Shown: positions 43,193 through 53,527 of the stretch, piece after piece
Numbering within the stretch: position 1 is the first letter of the stretch
Layout of the letters: the number at the start of each line of letters is the position of its first letter
Assembly (NCBI RefSeq): GCF_007035645.1
Contig: NZ_AP019632.1
Span: 2,542,001 to 2,606,000, forward strand
Length of the DNA stretch: 64,000 bases
Direction of reading: 5' to 3'
Origin: Enterobacter asburiae
GTDB lineage: Bacteria; Pseudomonadota; Gammaproteobacteria; Enterobacterales; Enterobacteriaceae
Notes under the pieces: model-generated
The model's database searches: none
Told to the model about the DNA's origin: nothing
Seen by the model: the letters and a program-made list of their open reading frames with translations, nothing else
Translations under genes and position numbers: made by a program

Positions 43193-43813
43193 ATGTTAAA
43201 AACGATGCAAAAGCACGGCGTCACGCTGGCTGTCTTCGCCGCGGTTCTCACCGGGCTGACGGCCCTGGTTAACACGTTAACCAAAACGACCATCGAAGAG
43301 CAGGCTTCAAAGCAGCAAAAGGCGCTGTTCGATCAGGTGATCCCGTCAGATTTCTACGATAATGACCTGCAAAAGAGCTGCTTTGTGGTAGACGCGCCGC
43401 AGCTTGGGAAAGGCCCACACCGCCTCTTTATTGCCCGCAAAGGGGATAAACCGGTAGGAGCGGTGATGGAAGCGACGGCGCCCGACGGCTATTCCGGCGC
43501 CATTCAGCTGCTTGTTGGCAGCGATTTCTCCGGCACTATTCTGGGTACTCGCGTGACGGAACATCATGAAACGCCGGGCCTGGGCGATAAAATTGAAACC
43601 CGTCTGAGCGACTGGATTTTGCACTTCGCCGGTAAAGTTATCCATGGCGAAGGGGATACCGCGTTTGCGGTGAAGAAAGATGGCGGCGAGTTCGACCAGT
43701 TCACCGGCGCGACCATCACGCCGCGCGCCGTGGTGAACGCCGTAAAACGAGCCGGGCTGTATGCTGAAACGCTGCCCGCGCAAATCAACAATCTTCCGGC
43801 CTGTGAGGAGTAA
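43193..43813 (+). CDS. rsxG: Rsx electron transport subunit RsxG
   Basis: RsxG has an N-terminal membrane anchor and a periplasmic flavin domain; the flavin threonine is in [13 protein letters not shown]. The start at 43193 ([15 protein letters not shown]) gives 206 residues as in E. coli; earlier in-frame codons overlap rsx[15 protein letters not shown] is conserved. Confidence 0.95.
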   Translation: MLKTMQKHGVTLAVFAAVLTGLTALVNTLTKTTIEEQASKQQKALFDQVIPSDFYDNDLQKSCFVVDAPQLGKGPHRLFIARKGDKPVGAVMEATAPDGYSGAIQLLVGSDFSGTILGTRVTEHHETPGLGDKIETRLSDWILHFAGKVIHGEGDTAFAVKKDGGEFDQFTGATITPRAVVNAVKRAGLYAETLPAQINNLPACEE

Positions 43814-43815
43814 TC

Positions 43816-44502
43816 ATGAGCCAGGTTAAAGAGGTTATTGTCCAGGGGTTGTGGAAGAACAACTCCGCGCTGGTCCAGCTTCTGGGGATGTGTCCCCTGC
43901 TGGCGGTAACGTCCACCGCCACCAACGCGCTCGGTCTGGGTCTGGCAACCACGCTGGTTCTGACCCTGACCAACCTCTCCATCTCCGCCCTGCGCCGCTG
44001 GACGCCTTCGGAAATTCGTATTCCGATTTACGTCATGATCATTGCGTCGGTGGTCAGTATCGTCCAGATGCTGATTAACGCCTACGCGTTTGGCCTGTAT
44101 CAGTCGCTCGGGATCTTTATTCCCCTTATCGTCACCAACTGTATCGTCGTTGGCCGTGCGGAAGCGTTCGCGGTGAAAAACAGCCCCGCCATGTCGGCGC
44201 TGGATGGTTTTTCCATTGGAATGGGCGCCACCTGCGCCATGTTCGTGCTGGGCTCGCTGCGCGAGATCCTCGGTAACGGTACGCTGTTTGACGGCGCAGA
44301 TGCGCTGCTGGGCGGCTGGGCCAAAGCGCTGCGCGTTGAAGTGTTCCACACCGATACGCCATTCCTGCTGGCAATGCTGCCCCCTGGCGCGTTTATTGGC
44401 CTGGGCATGATGCTGGCGATAAAATACCTGATTGATGAGAAACGTAAGCGCCGCGCGGCTGAGCGTAGCGTTCTGGAAGGGACACCCGAGAAGGCTTCAT
44501 GA
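43816..44502 (+). CDS. rsxE: Rsx electron transport subunit RsxE
   Basis: RsxE is a 228-residue membrane subunit related to RsxA, with about six hydrophobic segments: [24 protein letters not shown] and [17 protein letters not shown]. It follows rsxG by 2 bp and overlaps nth by 4 bp (ATGA), so nth is part of the same transcript. Confidence 0.96.
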   Translation: MSQVKEVIVQGLWKNNSALVQLLGMCPLLAVTSTATNALGLGLATTLVLTLTNLSISALRRWTPSEIRIPIYVMIIASVVSIVQMLINAYAFGLYQSLGIFIPLIVTNCIVVGRAEAFAVKNSPAMSALDGFSIGMGATCAMFVLGSLREILGNGTLFDGADALLGGWAKALRVEVFHTDTPFLLAMLPPGAFIGLGMMLAIKYLIDEKRKRRAAERSVLEGTPEKAS

Positions 44503-45134
44503 ATAAAGAAAAGCGCATTGCGATCCTGACCCGTCTGCGGGACGAGAACCCGCACCCGACGACGGAGCTGAATTTTACCTCCCCGTTTGAGCTGCTGATC
44601 GCGGTGTTGCTCTCTGCGCAGGCGACCGACGTGAGCGTCAATAAAGCCACTGCCCTGCTCTATCCGGTCGCCAATACGCCAAAAGCCATGCTGGAGCTGG
44701 GCGTGGAAGGCGTGAAGTCCTATATCAAAACCATCGGCCTGTTTAACAGCAAAGCCGAGAACGTCATTAAGACCTGCCGGATCCTGTTGGAACAGCACGG
44801 AGGCGAAGTACCGGAAGATCGCGCCGCACTGGAAGCCTTACCGGGCGTGGGGCGTAAGACCGCAAACGTGGTGCTCAACACCGCGTTTGGCTGGCCGACC
44901 ATCGCCGTGGATACGCATATTTTCCGCGTCTCTAACAGGACTAACTTCGCGCCGGGGAAAAATGTTGAGCAGGTCGAAGAGAAGCTGTTAAAGGTGGTTC
45001 CGGCCGAATTTAAGGTTGACTGCCATCACTGGCTGATTCTGCACGGCCGCTATACCTGTATTGCCCGTAAGCCTCGCTGCGGCTCCTGCATTATTGAAGA
45101 TCTCTGCGAATACAAAGAAAAAGTGTATCCCTGA
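44499..45134 (+). CDS. nth: Endonuclease III
   Basis: Nth is a DNA glycosylase/AP lyase that removes oxidised pyrimidines. The helix-hairpin-helix with catalytic K120 ([12 protein letters not shown]), D138 (VDTHIFRV), and the C-terminal 4Fe-4S cysteines ([17 protein letters not shown]) are all present in 211 residues. It is the last gene of the rsx operon. Confidence 0.97.
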   Translation: MNKEKRIAILTRLRDENPHPTTELNFTSPFELLIAVLLSAQATDVSVNKATALLYPVANTPKAMLELGVEGVKSYIKTIGLFNSKAENVIKTCRILLEQHGGEVPEDRAALEALPGVGRKTANVVLNTAFGWPTIAVDTHIFRVSNRTNFAPGKNVEQVEEKLLKVVPAEFKVDCHHWLILHGRYTCIARKPRCGSCIIEDLCEYKEKVYP

Positions 45135-45150
45135 CCGTCACAAACCCTTA

Positions 45151-45184
45151 CCAAAAGAAGGGCTACCAGACACCCTTCTTTTGG
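45151..45184 (+). terminator. Hairpin after nth
   Basis: A perfect 12-bp stem CCAAAAGAAGGG/CCCTTCTTTTGG (45151-45162 with 45173-45184) closes the rsx-nth operon. Confidence 0.75.
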
Positions 45185-45725
45185 CCGTTATTTGTCCGTC
45201 TTTCATTCCCCCTGACCTGTCACTTGTTCGGTTGTTTAACGCTCAAACAGGTTAATACTTTTTTCATAGCCAAAAATTTCTATACATCTGTGATCGCGAT
45301 CACCCTGATAACTTCATGTTGAATTTTTGTTGTCAAAATCCGCCTAAACCCTTTGTCTGACAAGATACTCTCCTTCCATCACCGAAGATAAGACCAGCTA
45401 TTTTTCAGAATATGGCCCATATCACTGCATTAAGCGGCAAATAGCAGAACATATCGCCAAAAGCCGGTCAGGGTGGGTTATCGCCAGTCGAAAAAACTAC
45501 CTTTACTCATCGTATGAAATTTAACGCTGAATAACATTTATATGAACCGACGATTATACCACTTCAGATATATGTAACAGATTATTACAAACGTATTGCC
45601 AGATGGGGCAGGATAGTGAACATTACCCGCCGTTTCTCCTCCCAATATAACTATAAGGCGTATGGACTACGGCCATCGCGCTATGAACACCCCCGTTAAT
45701 ATGGGATGTAAAAAAAGAGGTATAT
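45185..45725. other. Long regulatory region before dtpA
   Basis: This 541-bp stretch has no supported gene. It contains a CRP-like palindrome at 45289-45304 and an AT-rich region near 45530-45600 with repeated TGTAACA/TTACA-type words where OmpR could bind, as reported for E. coli tppB. The promoter itself is not clear. Confidence 0.4.
45289..45304. promoter_or_regulatory. CRP-like site upstream of dtpA
   Basis: TGTGATCGCGATCACC matches TGTGA-N6-TCACA with one mismatch and contains a 14-bp perfect palindrome. It lies 420 bp from dtpA, so its target is uncertain. Confidence 0.45.
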
Positions 45726-47234
45726 GTGTCTACTGCAAACAATAAACCAACAGATGAAAGCGTGAGTCTTAACGCTTTTAAACAGCCTAAAGCGTTCTAT
45801 CTCATCTTCTCTATCGAGTTATGGGAGCGTTTTGGTTATTACGGCCTGCAAGGGATCATGGCGGTTTACCTGGTAAAACAGCTGGGTATGTCCGAAGCCG
45901 ATTCCATCACGCTGTTCTCTTCCTTTAGTGCTCTGGTGTACGGTCTGGTCGCTATTGGCGGCTGGCTGGGTGATAAAGTCCTCGGGACTAAACGCGTCAT
46001 CATGCTGGGCGCTATTGTCCTGGCGATTGGCTATGGTCTGGTTGCATGGTCAGGGCATGATGCCGCTGTCGTGTATATGGGTATGGCGACGATTGCCGTC
46101 GGTAACGGTCTGTTCAAAGCGAACCCGTCCTCCCTGCTTTCTACCTGCTATAACAAAGACGATCCGCGCCTGGACGGTGCATTTACCATGTACTACATGT
46201 CCATCAACATCGGTTCGTTCTTCTCGATGCTGGCAACCCCATGGCTTGCGGCGAAGTTCGGCTGGAGCGTGGCGTTTGCGCTGAGCTTCGTGGGCATGCT
46301 GATCACCGTGGTCAACTTCCTGTTCTGCCGCAGCTGGGTTAAAGACTACGGTTCAAAACCTGACTTCGAGCCTGTGCATATGGGCAAACTGCTGGCCACC
46401 ATCGTGGGCGTTGTTGTCCTCGCGGCAATTGCCACCTGGCTGCTGCACAACCAGGGTATCGCCCGTGCCGTTCTGGGCGTGGTTGCGCTGGGTATCGTGG
46501 TTATCTTTGCGAAAGAAGCGTTCGCCATGCAGGGTGCTGCCCGTCGCAAGATGATTGTGGCGTTCATTCTGATGCTGGAAGCGATTATCTTCTTCGTGCT
46601 GTACAGCCAGATGCCAACCTCACTGAACTTCTTCGCCATTCGTAACGTTGAGCACTCAATTCTGGGCATCGCGTTCGAGCCGGAACAGTATCAGGCGCTG
46701 AACCCGTTCTGGATCATGATTGGTAGCCCGATTCTGGCCGCTATCTATAACAAGATGGGCGACCGTCTGCCAATGCCGCACAAGTTTGCTATCGGTATGG
46801 TGCTGTGCTCCGGCGCGTTCCTGGTGCTGCCGCTGGGTACCAAATTTGCCACCGACGCGGGTATCGTGTCCGTTAACTGGCTGATCCTGAGCTACGCGCT
46901 GCAGTCTATCGGTGAACTGATGATCTCCGGTCTGGGTCTGGCGATGGTTGCACAGCTGGTGCCACAGCGTCTGATGGGCTTCATTATGGGTAGCTGGTTC
47001 CTGACCACTGCCGGTGCGGCAATCATTGCGGGTAAAATTGCGAACCTGATGGCTGTGCCGGAAAACGTCACTGACCCACTGGTCTCCCTGAACGTCTACG
47101 GTACCGTGTTCATGCAGATTGGTATCGCGACTGCGGTTATTGCAGTTCTGATGCTGCTGACCGCGCCGAAACTGAATCGTATGACTCAGGACGACGACAA
47201 GACGGCTGAAGCGACCAAAACCGCTACCGCGTAA
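45726..47234 (+). CDS. dtpA: Di/tripeptide-proton symporter DtpA
   Basis: DtpA (TppB) is a POT-family importer with about 14 hydrophobic segments in 502 residues. The proton-coupling motif [10 protein letters not shown] and NVEHSILG are conserved. The start is GTG at 45726, as in E. coli, with AGAGG upstream. A strong terminator follows. Confidence 0.96.
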   Translation: MSTANNKPTDESVSLNAFKQPKAFYLIFSIELWERFGYYGLQGIMAVYLVKQLGMSEADSITLFSSFSALVYGLVAIGGWLGDKVLGTKRVIMLGAIVLAIGYGLVAWSGHDAAVVYMGMATIAVGNGLFKANPSSLLSTCYNKDDPRLDGAFTMYYMSINIGSFFSMLATPWLAAKFGWSVAFALSFVGMLITVVNFLFCRSWVKDYGSKPDFEPVHMGKLLATIVGVVVLAAIATWLLHNQGIARAVLGVVALGIVVIFAKEAFAMQGAARRKMIVAFILMLEAIIFFVLYSQMPTSLNFFAIRNVEHSILGIAFEPEQYQALNPFWIMIGSPILAAIYNKMGDRLPMPHKFAIGMVLCSGAFLVLPLGTKFATDAGIVSVNWLILSYALQSIGELMISGLGLAMVAQLVPQRLMGFIMGSWFLTTAGAAIIAGKIANLMAVPENVTDPLVSLNVYGTVFMQIGIATAVIAVLMLLTAPKLNRMTQDDDKTAEATKTATA

Positions 47235-47260
47235 GATTATTGAGAAACGACAGAACAGAA

Positions 47261-47289
47261 GCCGCTAATGTATTAGCGGCTTTTTTTTT
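47261..47289 (+). terminator. dtpA terminator
   Basis: GCCGCTAA/TTAGCGGC with loop TGTA and nine T. Confidence 0.92.
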
Positions 47290-47339
47290 GTCCGTTGGCG
47301 CACTAACATAGCTGAAACCTCAGCAAAAAGGAGTTACCG

Positions 47340-47945
47340 ATGAAACTGTTCTACAAACCGGGCGCGTGCTCTCTTGCTTCCCATATCACCCTGCGCGAGA
47401 GCGGCAAAGATTTCACGCTGGACGGCGTTGATCTGATGAAAAAGCGTCTGGAAAATGGCGATGATTTTCTTGCCATTAACCCCAAGGGACAAGTTCCGGC
47501 GCTCTTGCTGGATGACGGTACTCTGCTGACCGAAGGCGTCGCGATTATGCAGTTCCTGGCCGATAGCGTACCCGATCGCCAGCTGCTGGCTCCGGTCAGT
47601 ACCATTTCTCGCTATAAGACGCTGGAATGGCTGAACTACATTGCGACCGAACTGCACAAAGGATTTACGCCGTTGTTCCGCCCGGATACGCCAGAGGAGT
47701 TCAAACCGACCCTGCGTGCGCTTCTTGAGAAAAAGCTGCAGTACGTTAACGAATCGCTGAATGACGAACAGTGGATTTGTGGTTCGCGCTTCACGATTGC
47801 CGATGCGTATCTGTTTACCGTGCTGCGCTGGGCGCGCGCGGTTAAGCTGAACCTGGAAGGGTTAGACCATATTGCATCGTATATGAAACGCGTGGCAGAG
47901 CGTCCTGCAGTGGCTGCGGCGCTGAAAGCGGAAGGTCTTAGCTAA
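47340..47945 (+). CDS. gstA: Glutathione S-transferase (beta class)
   Basis: GstA is a beta-class enzyme that conjugates or binds glutathione in the cytoplasm. Active-site residues C10 ([10 protein letters not shown]) and H106 (IATELHKGF) are present. An N-terminal thioredoxin-like domain and C-terminal helical domain fit the family in 201 residues. AAAGGAG precedes the start. Confidence 0.95.
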   Translation: MKLFYKPGACSLASHITLRESGKDFTLDGVDLMKKRLENGDDFLAINPKGQVPALLLDDGTLLTEGVAIMQFLADSVPDRQLLAPVSTISRYKTLEWLNYIATELHKGFTPLFRPDTPEEFKPTLRALLEKKLQYVNESLNDEQWICGSRFTIADAYLFTVLRWARAVKLNLEGLDHIASYMKRVAERPAVAAALKAEGLS

Positions 47946-47948
47946 TAT

Positions 47949-48019
47949 CGCCCGGCGGCGCTTCGCTTGCACGGGCCTACGGGTTTTGTAGGCCGGGTAA
48001 GCGCAGCGCCACCCGGCAT
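47949..48019. repeat. BIME between gstA and pdxY
   Basis: Two facing REP units (CGGGCCTACGGG...TAGGCCGGGTAAG and ACCCGGC ends) lie between the convergent genes. Confidence 0.75.
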
Positions 48020-48022
48020 CGT

Positions 48023-48883
48023 TTAAAGCTGGGTTGCGCTGAAATAGTGCTCCGGCTTCGCGATACGATCCTGTGCCGCAACCACCTGCAGTTCATATTC
48101 CTGCATCTCTTTCGTCGCAATCATGATTTCGTACACCGCCGCGGTAACGTGTTCCAGCGCGTCACGTATCGTCGCCCCCTGCAGTAATTTCACCAGCAGC
48201 AGACCACTCGTAACATCTCCGACCCCAACCGGCTGGCGCAGGCCGAAATCCACCAGCGGACGGCTAATATGCCAGGCGTCATCTTTCGTCACCAGAAGCA
48301 TCTCAAAACGGTCCTGACTCAGCCCTGCGCGGGCGAGATGTTTTACCAGCACCACCTCAGGCCCCTGAGCGATCAGTTCGCGAGACGCGCTTACCGCCTC
48401 TTCTACGCTGTTAACCGGACGCTCGCAGAGAATTTCGAGCTCGACCAGGTTTGGCGCAATGATATCGCTGGCGGGCAGCGCGTGGCGGACGTGAAACTCT
48501 GCGACGCCTGGCGCCACGATACAGCCTTTCTCCGGATGGCCCATGACGGGGTCGCAGAAGTATTTTGCCGCCGGGTTTGCGGCTTTCACCTGACGTACGA
48601 TGCCGAGGATATGCTCCCCCTGCTCCGCTGAGCCGAGGTAGCCGCTCAGCACGGCGTCACAGCGTCTGAGCTGGTCGATATCGGCAATCCCCTGCACAAC
48701 CTCGGTGAGGTGCGAAGGCGGCATTACGCAGCCGGTCCATTTGCCGTATTGCGTGTGGTTAGAGAACTGCACGGTATTAAGGGGCCAGACGTTGACGCCG
48801 AGGCGACGCATCGGGAATTCCGCGGCGCTATTGCCAGCGTGTCCAAAAACAACGTGGGACTGAATGGCGAGGATGTTCTTCAT
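48023..48883 (-). CDS. pdxY: Pyridoxal kinase 2 (PdxY)
   Basis: PdxY phosphorylates pyridoxal in vitamin B6 salvage. The ribokinase-like fold shows [20 protein letters not shown] and the catalytic [18 protein letters not shown]. The start at 48883 (MKNILAIQS) gives 286 residues, one fewer than E. coli; an upstream start would add 16 residues with no family match. It follows tyrS, but a terminator lies between them. Confidence 0.94.
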   Translation of the reverse strand: MKNILAIQSHVVFGHAGNSAAEFPMRRLGVNVWPLNTVQFSNHTQYGKWTGCVMPPSHLTEVVQGIADIDQLRRCDAVLSGYLGSAEQGEHILGIVRQVKAANPAAKYFCDPVMGHPEKGCIVAPGVAEFHVRHALPASDIIAPNLVELEILCERPVNSVEEAVSASRELIAQGPEVVLVKHLARAGLSQDRFEMLLVTKDDAWHISRPLVDFGLRQPVGVGDVTSGLLLVKLLQGATIRDALEHVTAAVYEIMIATKEMQEYELQVVAAQDRIAKPEHYFSATQL

Positions 48884-48913
48884 TTTTTTCTTACCAAACC
48901 CTGAAAAAACAAA

Positions 48914-48937
48914 AGGGGCGTGGTTTCCCACGCCCCT
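48914..48937 (-). terminator. tyrS terminator
   Basis: A 10-bp stem AGGGGCGTGG/CCACGCCCCT with loop TTTC is followed on the minus strand by a T-rich tail. Confidence 0.85.
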
Positions 48938-48949
48938 GGAGACTATTAA

Positions 48950-50224
48950 TTATTTCCAGCAGACAAGGCAGTAGTTTTTCTTACCGCGACGCAGCAGCGT
49001 GTAGCGACCATACAGACGGTCACCGTCAACGAAGGTGTATTCCGGGTTAGCCTGTTTCTCGCCGTTGATGGTGATAGCGTTAGAGGCGATAGTTTTACGC
49101 GCCTGACCGCGCGAAGGCTGGAGCTCAGAGTCCACCAGCGCCTGCATCAGGTCAGCCCCTTTTTCCATCTCAACCATTGGCACGCCGTCCTGCGCCAGCT
49201 GTTCGAAGTCCGCTTCGCTCAGATCGCTCAGGGTACCGTTGAACAGGCTTGCGGTAATGCGTTTTGCCGCGGCCAGACCTTCTTCACCGTGAACCAGTTT
49301 GGTCACTTCGTCCGCCAGCACATACTGGGCGCGCGGTGCTTTACCGCTGTTTTTGTCCTCTTCTTCCAGCGCGTTGATGTCTTCGATGTCCATAAAGGTG
49401 AAGAACTTCAGGAAGCGGTAAACATCGGCATCCGCCGTGTTGATCCAGAACTGGTAGAATTTGTACGGGCTGGTTTTCTTCGGATCGAGCCATACCGCGC
49501 CGCCTTCGGTTTTCCCAAATTTGGTGCCGTCTGCCTTGGTGATCAGCGGAACGGTCAGACCGAAGACCTGGTTCTGGTGCAGACGACGGGTCAGGTCGAT
49601 ACCGGAGGTGATGTTACCCCACTGATCGGAACCGCCAATCTGCAGGGAAACGCCGTGCAGCTTGTTCAGGCAGGCAAAGTCATAACCCTGCAGCAGGTTG
49701 TAGGAGAACTCGGTAAAGGAGATACCCTGGTCGTCACGGTTCAGACGCTGCTTCACGGCCTCTTTGTTAATCATCTGGTTAACAGAGAAGTGCTTGCCGA
49801 TGTCGCGTAGGAAGGTCAGCACGTTCATGCTGCCAAACCAGTCGTAGTTGTTCGCGGCAATGGCAGAGTTTTCACCACAGTTGAAGTCGAGGAATGGTGC
49901 AACCTGTTTGCGGATCTTATCCACCCACTCCTGCACGGTATCTTCGGTGTTCAGTTTACGCTCAGCGGCTTTAAAGCTTGGGTCACCAATCAGGCCGGTC
50001 GCGCCGCCCACCAGCGCAACAGGCTTATGGCCCGCCATCTGGAAGCGTTTCAGGCATAACAATGGAACAAGATGCCCCAAATGCAAGCTGTCAGCGGTGG
50101 GATCGAAGCCGCAATAGAGCGCGATCGGGCCTTGCGCCAGTCGCTCTGCTAACGCTTCCTCGTCCGTCACCTGGGCCACGAGGCCCCGCTCTTGCAATTG
50201 TTTAATCAAGTTACTGCTTGCCAT
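48950..50224 (-). CDS. tyrS: Tyrosyl-tRNA synthetase
   Basis: TyrS charges tRNA-Tyr. The class I signatures [11 protein letters not shown] and KFGKT are present, and an S4-like RNA-binding domain closes the protein ([17 protein letters not shown]). The ATG at 50224 has GGAG six bases upstream and gives [10 protein letters not shown] and 424 residues, as in E. coli. Further upstream frame is unlikely to be translated. Confidence 0.97.
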   Translation of the reverse strand: MASSNLIKQLQERGLVAQVTDEEALAERLAQGPIALYCGFDPTADSLHLGHLVPLLCLKRFQMAGHKPVALVGGATGLIGDPSFKAAERKLNTEDTVQEWVDKIRKQVAPFLDFNCGENSAIAANNYDWFGSMNVLTFLRDIGKHFSVNQMINKEAVKQRLNRDDQGISFTEFSYNLLQGYDFACLNKLHGVSLQIGGSDQWGNITSGIDLTRRLHQNQVFGLTVPLITKADGTKFGKTEGGAVWLDPKKTSPYKFYQFWINTADADVYRFLKFFTFMDIEDINALEEEDKNSGKAPRAQYVLADEVTKLVHGEEGLAAAKRITASLFNGTLSDLSEADFEQLAQDGVPMVEMEKGADLMQALVDSELQPSRGQARKTIASNAITINGEKQANPEYTFVDGDRLYGRYTLLRRGKKNYCLVCWK

Positions 50225-50349
50225 CAAATTCTCCATGTATAAACGACTGCACCTTTGCCGGTACACGACTTTTCGCCTGATGCGAAAGGACAATAGAATA
50301 AAGCGCAAGCGCGGTGTGCGCTAGCGCTTAAATCAACAAATTTCGGGGA

Positions 50350-51006
50350 TTACGGTGCCAGTCTGTCGATTTTCCAGCCGCCATTCTCGCGCTGGTATAA
50401 AAAGCGGTCGTGCAGGCGATGTTCGCCCCCCTGCCAGAACTCCATCTGCTCAATCGGGATGCGGAAACCGCCCCAGAAGCTTGGCAAAGGAATTTCACCC
50501 TGCTGGAACTTCTGTTTCAGCTCCAGGAATTTACTTTCCAGCACGCCGCGGGCGGAAATTCGGCTGGACTGTTTTGATACCCAGGCGCCAATCTGGCTGT
50601 CGCGCGGGCGGCTGTGGAAATACTTCACCACTTCCAGCGTCGAGAGACGTTCCGCCTTGCCGGTGACCATTACCTGACGTTCCAGCATGTGCCAGGGAAA
50701 CAGCAGGCTAATACGCGGATTGTTTTCTAAATGGTGTGCCTTGCGGCTGCCAAGGTTGGTATAGAACACCAGCCCTTTCTCGTCATAATGCTTGAGCAAT
50801 ACGATGCGCTGATAAGGTTGGCCGTTTTCATCCACCGTCGCGACAACCATGGCGGTTGGGTCGGCGAGTTTCGCTTCGCAGGCCTGTTTCAGCCAGCGTT
50901 CAAAAAGCACGAGGGGTTCAGCGGGAAGATCCTGGCGACGCAGGCCGCCTTTAGTGTATTCACGGCGCAGATGCGCAATTTGCTGCAGTTCGTCGTTATC
51001 TGACAT
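50350..51006 (-). CDS. pdxH: Pyridoxine 5'-phosphate oxidase
   Basis: PdxH is an FMN enzyme making pyridoxal phosphate, acting in the same pathway as PdxY two genes away. [24 protein letters not shown] and [17 protein letters not shown] are conserved. The start at 51006 gives 218 residues as in E. coli; an ATG at 51021 would add five. Neither has a strong ribosome site. Confidence 0.95.
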   Translation of the reverse strand: MSDNDELQQIAHLRREYTKGGLRRQDLPAEPLVLFERWLKQACEAKLADPTAMVVATVDENGQPYQRIVLLKHYDEKGLVFYTNLGSRKAHHLENNPRISLLFPWHMLERQVMVTGKAERLSTLEVVKYFHSRPRDSQIGAWVSKQSSRISARGVLESKFLELKQKFQQGEIPLPSFWGGFRIPIEQMEFWQGGEHRLHDRFLYQRENGGWKIDRLAP

Positions 51007-51063
51007 GGCGTTAGCTGACATTGAGAGTGGGTGGCGCTATTGTGCGCCGCCCCTGTAAAAATC

Positions 51064-51387
51064 TCAACGCTTCGGATTTTCGAGCTGGCAATTGTTCAGC
51101 ACAATGCGGTCGCGTTTGTAGACCGTGGCGCTGTCGCCTTTCGACCAGAAGACGTAGATACCGTCGGAATAACGTGCGCCGGAAGCTGACATGCCCTGCT
51201 TCAGCGTCAGCAATTTATTGTCATAAACAAAACTGGCTTCCTGGCGTGGGTTATTCAGCTTGACGGTCAGCGGTTTTTCATCGCAGCGATACTCCAGCGT
51301 ATCGGTCTGCATGCGGTCAAGAAGCTGGTTATAGACGCTGCATCCTGACAGCAATAAAGGCGCGGCAATAAGAAGAAGTTTTTTCAT
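51064..51387 (-). CDS. mliC: Lysozyme inhibitor lipoprotein MliC
   Basis: MliC is a membrane-bound inhibitor of c-type lysozyme. The signal peptide [16 protein letters not shown] ends in a lipobox (LSGC). The functional stretch [26 protein letters not shown] is conserved. Its 107 residues are near the E. coli length. It lies between anmK and pdxH on the same strand. Confidence 0.93.
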   Translation of the reverse strand: MKKLLLIAAPLLLSGCSVYNQLLDRMQTDTLEYRCDEKPLTVKLNNPRQEASFVYDNKLLTLKQGMSASGARYSDGIYVFWSKGDSATVYKRDRIVLNNCQLENPKR

Positions 51388-51480
51388 GGGCGTATTCCGA
51401 AGACTTTCCTGGTCCTGGAGGGCATGGCTGCCCTCCTGTTTCGTTCCATTCTAACGATGACGCGCCGCGCTGAATTTCAG

Positions 51481-52605
51481 TTAACTCTGATTATGACGAG
51501 GATTTGCCGGGAAAATCGCCCCGAGGACGCTCACCTCACGCGCGCCGGTCACCGACGGCAAGTTGCCCGGCAGTCCGGCAATGGTGCGCCAGGCAAGCCA
51601 GGCGAAGGCCAGCGCCTCCATATCATCCCCGCTGATGCCTGCCTCGTCGGTCGTGGTCACTTCGGTACCCGACAGTAGCCCCGCAAGACGCGCCATCACC
51701 AGCGGGTTTCGGCTTCCTCCGCCGCACACCAGCAGGCGTTCACATCCGCCGCTGAGCAGAACCTGTTCGGAGATCGACACGGCCGTCAGCTCGGCAAGCG
51801 TCGCCTGGACATCCTGCGGCGCGAGCGCCGGGAATGGCGCCAGCTGACGCTCAAGCCAGCCCAGATTGAAGTATTCACGCCCCGTGCTCTTAGGGGCCGG
51901 CAGGGCAAAATAAGGATCGCTTAGCATCGACTGCAGCAGCGGAATAATCACTTTTCCCCCGCTCGCCCACTCCGCGTTTTTATCATACGGTTGTCCGCAC
52001 TGACGCCAGATCCAGGCATCCATTAACATATTGCCCGGGCCGGTATCGTAGCCGCGGACGGGCTGTCCCGGGATGAGCATTGACAGGTTGGCAATCCCGC
52101 CAATATTGAGCACCATGCGACGTTCTGTAGGGTGCGCCAGTAACGCCTGATGGAACGCGGGTACCAGCGGCGCCCCCTGCCCACCAAGGGCGATATCGCG
52201 ACGACGGAAATCGCCTACCACCGTCACGCCCGTCTTCGCCACAATCTGGTTGTTATCGCCGATTTGCAGGGTATGCGGGGCATCTCCGCCGGGCTCATGC
52301 CAGACCGTTTGTCCGTGACACCCGATGGCCACCACATCCTGCGGGCGAAGATGTTCTTTTTGCATCAAAGCCTGCACCGCATCCGCAAACAGCGCCCCCA
52401 GGCGAACATCAAGCTGTCCAAGCTGGGAAAGGGTCAACTGCTGCCCCTGACAGATACTCAGAATATCCTCTTTCAGTGAAATGGGGATTGGCCAGGTCAG
52501 GCTCGCCTGCTGTGCCACCATGTTTTCGTCAATGGCGGCCAGAACGACATCTACCCCATCCAGACTGGTGCCTGACATCACACCAATGTAGCGACCCGAT
52601 TTCAT
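51481..52605 (-). CDS. anmK: Anhydro-N-acetylmuramic acid kinase
   Basis: AnmK opens and phosphorylates anhydroMurNAc in cell-wall recycling. The phosphate loop [19 protein letters not shown] and [13 protein letters not shown] are present, and the length of 374 is close to E. coli (369). It is the first of a minus-strand run (anmK, mliC, pdxH), though spacing suggests separate transcription. Confidence 0.95.
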   Translation of the reverse strand: MKSGRYIGVMSGTSLDGVDVVLAAIDENMVAQQASLTWPIPISLKEDILSICQGQQLTLSQLGQLDVRLGALFADAVQALMQKEHLRPQDVVAIGCHGQTVWHEPGGDAPHTLQIGDNNQIVAKTGVTVVGDFRRRDIALGGQGAPLVPAFHQALLAHPTERRMVLNIGGIANLSMLIPGQPVRGYDTGPGNMLMDAWIWRQCGQPYDKNAEWASGGKVIIPLLQSMLSDPYFALPAPKSTGREYFNLGWLERQLAPFPALAPQDVQATLAELTAVSISEQVLLSGGCERLLVCGGGSRNPLVMARLAGLLSGTEVTTTDEAGISGDDMEALAFAWLAWRTIAGLPGNLPSVTGAREVSVLGAIFPANPRHNQS

Positions 52606-52720
52606 GCGCTTTCCTTACGTTGCGTGGGCTAAGGATATCCACTCAACCATAAACGGCGCAGCTTTGCCATCCGGCGATAATATTTTTTAACAATGTCAGA
52701 CGGGTAACACGGGCGGATCC

Positions 52721-52755
52721 TGTTTATGTCTCGTTAAGTCAAATTCAAGTACAAT
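52721..52755 (+). promoter_or_regulatory. PhoP box and -10 of slyB
   Basis: TGTTTA (52721-52726) and CGTTAA (52732-52737) are direct half-sites 11 bp apart, followed 12 bp later by a TACAAT -10 (52750-52755). That is the layout of PhoP promoters whose box replaces the -35. slyB is a known PhoP target in enteric bacteria. A second TATAAT lies near 52801. Confidence 0.6.
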
Positions 52756-52860
52756 TTTCTTATTGTTAGTGCAAAGATATGAACTATGGCTCCTTATGCC
52801 ATATAATTTAGCCATAACGGATGCCCCCAATCGGGCGTTTTTGGTGAACAGGAGATTCAA

Positions 52861-53328
52861 ATGATTTTACGTGTACTGGGCGTTTCGCTGATTGGTTTAA
52901 CTCTGGCTGGCTGTGTGAATGACAGTTCACTTTCTGGCGACGTTTACAGCGCTTCTGAAGCGAAACAGGTTCAGAACGTGACTTACGGTACCGTTGTTAA
53001 CGCACGCCCTGTACAGATCCAGGGTGGTGATGAAAGCAACGTGATGGGCGCAATCGGCGGTGCCGTGCTGGGTGGTTTCCTCGGTAATACCGTCGGCGGC
53101 GGTACAGGTCGCTCGCTGGCAACGGCCGCAGGCGCCGTTGCGGGTGGCGTAGCCGGCCAGGGCGTTCAGGGTGCGATGAACAAAACCCAGGGCGTAGAGC
53201 TGGAAATTCGTAAAGACGACGGCAGCACGATCATGGTTGTTCAGAAACAAGGCAGCACTCGCTTCTCTGCAGGCCAGCGCGTTGTTCTGGCAAGCAACGG
53301 AAGTCAGGTGACCGTTTCTCCACGTTAA
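52861..53328 (+). CDS. slyB: Outer-membrane lipoprotein SlyB
   Basis: SlyB is a glycine-zipper lipoprotein of the outer membrane, induced by PhoPQ and envelope stress. The signal peptide ends at the lipobox LAGC; a glycine-rich hairpin (GAIGGAVLGGFLGNTVGGGTGRSLATAAGAVAGGVAG) follows. The 155 residues match E. coli. AACAGGAG lies before the start. Confidence 0.96.
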   Translation: MILRVLGVSLIGLTLAGCVNDSSLSGDVYSASEAKQVQNVTYGTVVNARPVQIQGGDESNVMGAIGGAVLGGFLGNTVGGGTGRSLATAAGAVAGGVAGQGVQGAMNKTQGVELEIRKDDGSTIMVVQKQGSTRFSAGQRVVLASNGSQVTVSPR

Positions 53329-53333
53329 TTAAA

Positions 53334-53363
53334 AATGGATGTGGTCATCAGGCCACATCCATT
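53334..53363 (+). terminator. slyB terminator hairpin
   Basis: An 11-bp perfect stem AATGGATGTGG/CCACATCCATT with an 8-base loop starts 6 bp after slyB; the T tail is short. Confidence 0.6.
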
Positions 53364-53527
53364 TACATTATTTATCACTCCCACAAATATATTTACAAAA
53401 TACATTCACCCCACCCATTATTAACCACGTCATATATTGTTTCTGCGCAAAGTATTTAGCGTGCTAATTGATTACACTCTTCGCAATACCCTCACCTTAA
53501 TTCATTATAAAGTCATTAAAACCATAT

